Assembly (NCBI GenBank): GCA_007133145.1
Contig: SLNF01000232.1
Coordinates: forward strand, 1 to 9,079
Length of the DNA stretch: 9,079 bases
From: Nitriliruptorales bacterium
GTDB taxonomy: Bacteria; Actinomycetota; Nitriliruptoria; Euzebyales; Egibacteraceae
Direction of reading: 5' to 3'
The notes under the pieces were generated by a model. That model did no database searches and had not been told where the DNA came from. It saw only the letters and a list, made by a program, of their open reading frames with translations. Position numbers and translations under genes: made by a program. Shown here in pieces: positions 5,807 through 9,079 of the stretch; position 1 is the first letter of the stretch, and the number at the start of each line of letters is the position of its first letter.

Positions 5807-7258
5807 TCAGGGGGTCAGGCGCTCGCGCAGGAGCTCGTTGACCCGTTGGGGGTTGGCCTGGCCGCGGCTCGCCTTCATCACCGCGCCGACGAGCGCGCCG
5901 ATCGCCTTGTCGTTGCCGCCGCGGACCTTCTCCGCGGCGGCGGGGTCGCCGGCGATGGCCCCGTCGACGAGCGCGACGAGCTCGTCCTCGTCGGAGACCT
6001 GCTCGAGGCCGCGGGCCTTGGCGACCTCGCCGGGGCGACCTTCCCCCTCGAGCACGCCGACGAGGACCTGGCGGGCGAGCTTCGTCGACAGCGTCCCCCG
6101 CGCGACGAGGTCGACGAGCTCGGCGAGCGCATCGCCGGCCAGCGGCACCCCGGCAGGGTCGACGTCGGCCTCACGACACCACGACAGCACCTCGTTGGTG
6201 AGCCACTTCGACGCTGCGGTCGGCTCGGCGCCGGCGGTCACGGCGCCGTCGAGGACGCCGACGAGCCCGGCGTCGACGAGCGTGGCCGCGGCCTCCTCGT
6301 GGAGACCGAGCCCCGTCGCGAGGCGCGCGCGCGTCTGCGCCGGCAGCTCGGGCAGGGCCGCGGCGAGCCGCTCGACGTCGGCGGCGTCGGGGGTCACCGG
6401 CACGAGGTCGGGGTCGGGGAAGTAGCGGTAGTCGAAGACCTCCTCCTTGGCCCGCAGCGTCGAAGTGCGTCCGACGTCCTCGTCCCAATGGCGGGTCTCC
6501 TGGACGACGACCTCCCCGGCGTCGAGCAGCGCGCCCTGCCGGTCGATCTCGTGGGCGACGGCGCGCTGCAGCGAGCGCAGGGAGTTCATGTTCTTGACCT
6601 CGACGCGGGTGCCGAACGCCTCGTCGCCGTGCCGGCGCACCGAGATGTTGGCGTCGCAACGCATCGAGCCCTCCTCGAGCTTCGCGTCGCTGATGTCGAG
6701 GGCGCGCACGATGCCGCGCAGCTCGGCGAGGTAGGCGCGGGCCTCCTCGGGGCTGCGCACGTCGGGCTCGCTCACGATCTCGAGCAGCGGGATGCCGGCG
6801 CGGTTGTAGTCGATGAGGGAGTAGTCGGCGCCGGCGATGCGGCCGGTGCCCCCGAGGTGGAGGGACTTGCCGGTGTCCTCCTCCATGTGCACGCGCGTGA
6901 TGCCGATGCGCCGCGTCGCCCCGTCGACGGCGACGTCGAGGTGGCCGTCGGCGCAGATCGGCACGTCGTACTGCGAGATCTGGTAGTTCTTGGGCATGTC
7001 CGGATAGAAGTAGTTCTTGCGGTGGAACTGGCTGCGCGGCGCGACGTCGCAGGCGAGCGCGAGTCCGAGGGAGATCGCCGCCTCGATCGCCGCGGCGTTG
7101 GGCACCGGCAGCGACCCCGGCTGGCCGGTGCACACCGCGCAGGTCTTCGTGTTCGGCTCGCCGCCGAAGTCCGTCGGGCAGCCGCAGAACATCTTCGTCC
7201 GCGTGCCGAGCTCGACGTGGACCTCGAGGCCGATGACCGCCTCGTAGGCACTGCTCAT
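5807..7258 (-). CDS. gatB: Aspartyl/glutamyl-tRNA(Asn/Gln) amidotransferase subunit B
   Basis: This 483-residue subunit binds the misacylated tRNA and activates the glutamate or aspartate side chain with ATP, before ammonia delivered from GatA converts it to the amide. The N terminus AVIGLEVHVEL at 7-17 is the family opening. A zinc-finger-like set CGC (Cys25, Cys27) and CAVC (Cys40, Cys43) follows, then GQPGSLPVPN at 45-54 and the signature FHRKNYFYPDMPKNYQISQYD around 78-98. Further on are ETRHWDED and DYRYFPDPDLVPV of the kinase-like core, and the C-terminal helical/YqeY-like tRNA-binding tail ends with GQANPQRVNELL. The ATG overlaps the gatA stop in ATGA and has GGAGG seven bases upstream. 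The length is normal and no residue looks missing. Glutamine versus asparagine use cannot be decided without knowing whether GlnRS or AsnRS exists in the genome. Confidence 0.97.
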   Translation of the reverse strand: MSSAYEAVIGLEVHVELGTRTKMFCGCPTDFGGEPNTKTCAVCTGQPGSLPVPNAAAIEAAISLGLALACDVAPRSQFHRKNYFYPDMPKNYQISQYDVPICADGHLDVAVDGATRRIGITRVHMEEDTGKSLHLGGTGRIAGADYSLIDYNRAGIPLLEIVSEPDVRSPEEARAYLAELRGIVRALDISDAKLEEGSMRCDANISVRRHGDEAFGTRVEVKNMNSLRSLQRAVAHEIDRQGALLDAGEVVVQETRHWDEDVGRTSTLRAKEEVFDYRYFPDPDLVPVTPDAADVERLAAALPELPAQTRARLATGLGLHEEAAATLVDAGLVGVLDGAVTAGAEPTAASKWLTNEVLSWCREADVDPAGVPLAGDALAELVDLVARGTLSTKLARQVLVGVLEGEGRPGEVAKARGLEQVSDEDELVALVDGAIAGDPAAAEKVRGGNDKAIGALVGAVMKASRGQANPQRVNELLRERLTP

Positions 7259-8745
7259 GCTCGCTCCTCCGCTGCATCCTCGAGGGCGGCCGGCGCGAGG
7301 TCGAGGCCGAGCGAGGCCTCGAGTGCTGCGGCGACCTGGAACATCACCGGCTCGCCGAGATGGGGCGCCATGACCTGCAGGCCGACGGGCAGGCCCTCCT
7401 CGTCGCTGCCGACGGGCAGCGACATCGCCGGGGTGCCCGCGAGGTTGGAGGGCACCGCGAAGATGTCGTTGAGGTACATCGCGAGGGGGTCGTCGACCTT
7501 CTCGCCGATGCCGAACGCCGTCGAGGGCGTCGCCGGGCTCACGAGCGCGTCGCAGGTCGCGTAGGCCGCGGCGAGGTCCTGCTGCACGAGGGTGCGGACC
7601 TTCTGTGCCTGGAGGTAGTAGGCGTCGAAGTAGCCCGCCGACAGGGCGTAGGTGCCGATCATGATCCGCCGCTTGACCTCCGGGCCGAAGCCCTCGGCGC
7701 GGGTGGCGGCCATCATCTCCTCGGTCGTGGGCCCGTCGACGCGCAGGCCGTAGCGCACCCCGTCGAAGCGCGAGAGGTTCGAGGACGCCTCGGAGGGCGC
7801 GATGAGGTAGTACGCCGGCAGGGCCTTGTCGGCGTGGGGCAAGGCGACCTCGACGAGGTCGGCGCCGAGCGCGGCGAGACGTTCGATCGCCTCGGCGCAG
7901 CGGGCGCGCACGCCCGATTCGACGCCCTCGCCTTCGAGGAAGCTCGACACGACGCCGATGCGCAGCCCCTCGACGCCGCGGCCGAGCGCGGGGCTCGCCG
8001 CCGGCGCGTCCTGGGGGATCGACGTCGCGTCGCGCGGGTCGTGCCCGGCGACGGCCTCGTAGAGCGCCGCGGCGTCGGCGACGCTGCGCGCCATCGGGCC
8101 GACCTGATCGAGGGAGGAGCCGAAGGCCACGAGCCCGAAGCGCGAGATGAGGCCGTAGGTGGGCTTGACCCCGACGATGCCGCAGAACGCCGCGGGCTGG
8201 CGGATCGAGCCGCCGGTGTCGGTGCCGATGCCGAGCGGCGCCTGGCGGGCGCCGACCGCTGCGGCCGAGCCACCCGAGGAGCCGCCCGGCACCCGCTCGA
8301 GGTCGAAGGGGTTGCGCGTCACGCCGAAGGCGGAGTTCTCCGTCGACGAGCCCATGGCGAACTCGTCCATGTTCGTCTTGCCGAGCACGATGGCGTCGGC
8401 GGCGGCGAGCCGCTCGACGACGGTGGCGTCGTAGGGCGGGTGGTAGTCCTCGAGGATGCGCGAGCCGCAGGTCGTGGCCACCCCGCGGGTGCAGAGGATG
8501 TCCTTGAGCGCGAGCGGGACACCGGCCAGCGCCCCGACGGGCTCCCCGGCGGCGCGGCGGCGGTCGACGTCGGCGGCGTGGGCGAGCGCGGTCTCGTCGA
8601 AGGTTCGCAGGAACGCCCTGAGCGCCCCGTCGGTGGCCCGGATGCGCGCGAGGTGCGCCTCGGCGACCTCGACGGCGCTGGTCCCGCCGGCTTCCATCGC
8701 GGCGAGCAGCGTCGCGGCGTCAGCCCGGGTGAGGTCGTCGGGCAT
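7255..8745 (-). CDS. gatA: Aspartyl/glutamyl-tRNA(Asn/Gln) amidotransferase subunit A
   Basis: This 496-residue amidase-signature enzyme is the glutaminase of the GatCAB complex; it frees ammonia from glutamine and channels it to GatB. The Ser-cisSer-Lys triad is intact: Lys81 in VPLALKDIL, Ser156 in PGGSSGGSAAA, and Ser180 in GTDTGGSIRQPAAFCG. The spacing matches the Staphylococcus aureus enzyme (79/154/178) with a constant offset of two. GKTNMDEFAMGSSTENSAFG at 122-141 and KPTYGLISRFGLVAFGSSLD from 194 are also typical GatA segments and distinguish it from generic amidases. The ATG directly follows the gatC TAG with no gap; GGAGGAGG sits five bases upstream, inside the end of gatC. The gatB start overlaps its stop, so all three subunits look translationally coupled. 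Confidence 0.97.
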   Translation of the reverse strand: MPDDLTRADAATLLAAMEAGGTSAVEVAEAHLARIRATDGALRAFLRTFDETALAHAADVDRRRAAGEPVGALAGVPLALKDILCTRGVATTCGSRILEDYHPPYDATVVERLAAADAIVLGKTNMDEFAMGSSTENSAFGVTRNPFDLERVPGGSSGGSAAAVGARQAPLGIGTDTGGSIRQPAAFCGIVGVKPTYGLISRFGLVAFGSSLDQVGPMARSVADAAALYEAVAGHDPRDATSIPQDAPAASPALGRGVEGLRIGVVSSFLEGEGVESGVRARCAEAIERLAALGADLVEVALPHADKALPAYYLIAPSEASSNLSRFDGVRYGLRVDGPTTEEMMAATRAEGFGPEVKRRIMIGTYALSAGYFDAYYLQAQKVRTLVQQDLAAAYATCDALVSPATPSTAFGIGEKVDDPLAMYLNDIFAVPSNLAGTPAMSLPVGSDEEGLPVGLQVMAPHLGEPVMFQVAAALEASLGLDLAPAALEDAAEERA

Positions 8746-9042
8746 CTAGGCCTCCTCCCCCACGATGCGCGGCACGCGGAAGCGCCCGTCCTCGGCGGCG
8801 GGGGCGTTGGCGAGCGCCTCCTCGTGCGCGAGGCAGGGCCCGGGGGCGTCCTCGCGGGCGACGTTGGCCAGCGGGTAGGGGTGGCTCGTCGGGACGACGT
8901 CGCCCGCGGCGACCTCGCCGACCTGTTCGGCGTAGGCGAGGATGTCGGAGAGCTGCTCGGCGAGCCCCGCGACCTCCTCGTCGGTCAGGGCGATGCGCGC
9001 GAGCCGGGCGACGTGGCGCACCTGCTCATCGGACAGCGACAT
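8746..9042 (-). CDS. gatC: Aspartyl/glutamyl-tRNA(Asn/Gln) amidotransferase subunit C
   Basis: This 98-residue small subunit wraps around GatA and GatB and stabilises the complex. The sequence opens with LSDEQVRHVARLARIALTDEE, the helical start typical of GatC, continues with LSDILAYAEQVGEV, then VVPTSHPYPLANVAREDAP (normally V.P..h......lReD.p), and ends with the usual DGRFRVPRIV segment (commonly G.F.VP.v). Length and layout are normal. The ATG at 9042-9040 has a strong AAGGAGG four bases upstream. It is the first gene of the gat operon within the window; only 37 bases upstream are visible, so whether it is the first gene of the transcript cannot be told. Confidence 0.96.
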   Translation of the reverse strand: MSLSDEQVRHVARLARIALTDEEVAGLAEQLSDILAYAEQVGEVAAGDVVPTSHPYPLANVAREDAPGPCLAHEEALANAPAAEDGRFRVPRIVGEEA

Positions 9043-9079
9043 CGGACCTCCTTGCGGCGGCTGGGGCGCGGACGCTACC
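9043..9079 (-). promoter_or_regulatory. gatC leader with strong ribosome site and possible -10 element
   Basis: The minus strand carries AAGGAGG (9053-9047) four bases before the gatC ATG, one of the two best ribosome sites in the window. Further upstream, TAGCGT (9077-9072) fits the TAnnnT form of actinobacterial -10 elements, but any -35 falls outside the window, so the promoter part is only a suggestion. Confidence 0.4.

Noticed and set aside
6171..7277. A 368-codon minus-strand frame overlapping gatB in another phase
   Set aside because: Arg/Ala/His-rich out-of-phase reading of gatB; gatB has every family motif in its own frame.
5756..7564. A 602-codon plus-strand open frame antisense to gatB
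   Set aside because: Same compositional pattern; it runs across gatB and into gatA without any recognisable motif or ribosome site fitting a real gene.
1..9079. Mobile elements, CRISPR repeats, tRNA or rRNA genes
   Set aside because: No direct-repeat array, transposase, integrase, terminal repeats or recognisable RNA gene was found on either strand; composition is uniform throughout.

Overview
The window is a compact, very GC-rich stretch (roughly 70% or more by eye) with every credible gene on the minus strand. GC content, codon bias towards GAC/GTC/GCC, the GatCAB amidotransferase and an actinobacterial-type GGPP synthase all suggest a pigmented member of the Actinomycetota. A deep-branching class is possible, but I cannot place it more precisely from sequence alone.

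Read in the direction of transcription (right to left), there are two blocks. The first, about 9042 to 5807, is gatC-gatA-gatB: the complete glutamyl/aspartyl-tRNA amidotransferase, with gatC and gatA abutting and gatA/gatB overlapping by 4 bp. A 174-bp spacer follows (up to the chosen crtE start) with two short inverted repeats and no obvious terminator. The second block, about 5632 to 1, is an isoprenoid/carotenoid operon: crtE-type GGPP synthase, crtI phytoene desaturase, crtB phytoene synthase, a YjbQ/UPF0047 family protein, type 2 isopentenyl-diphosphate isomerase (fni), and the 5' end of a secreted glycoside hydrolase family 3-like protein that runs off the window at base 1.

Pathway logic: Fni balances IPP and DMAPP, the prenyl synthase builds GGPP, CrtB condenses two GGPP to phytoene, and CrtI desaturates it, most likely to lycopene. 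No cyclase, ketolase, hydroxylase or glycosyltransferase for carotenoids is present, so any later modification must be encoded elsewhere. The two least expected members are the YjbQ protein between crtB and fni and the cell-wall-type hydrolase whose start codon overlaps the fni stop.

I see no tRNA, rRNA, CRISPR array, insertion sequence or other mobile DNA, and no intergenic stretch above 300 bases. The window looks like ordinary, well-kept chromosomal DNA rather than an accessory island. The points worth a second look are the unexplained operon partners and the regulatory spacer, not a new system.
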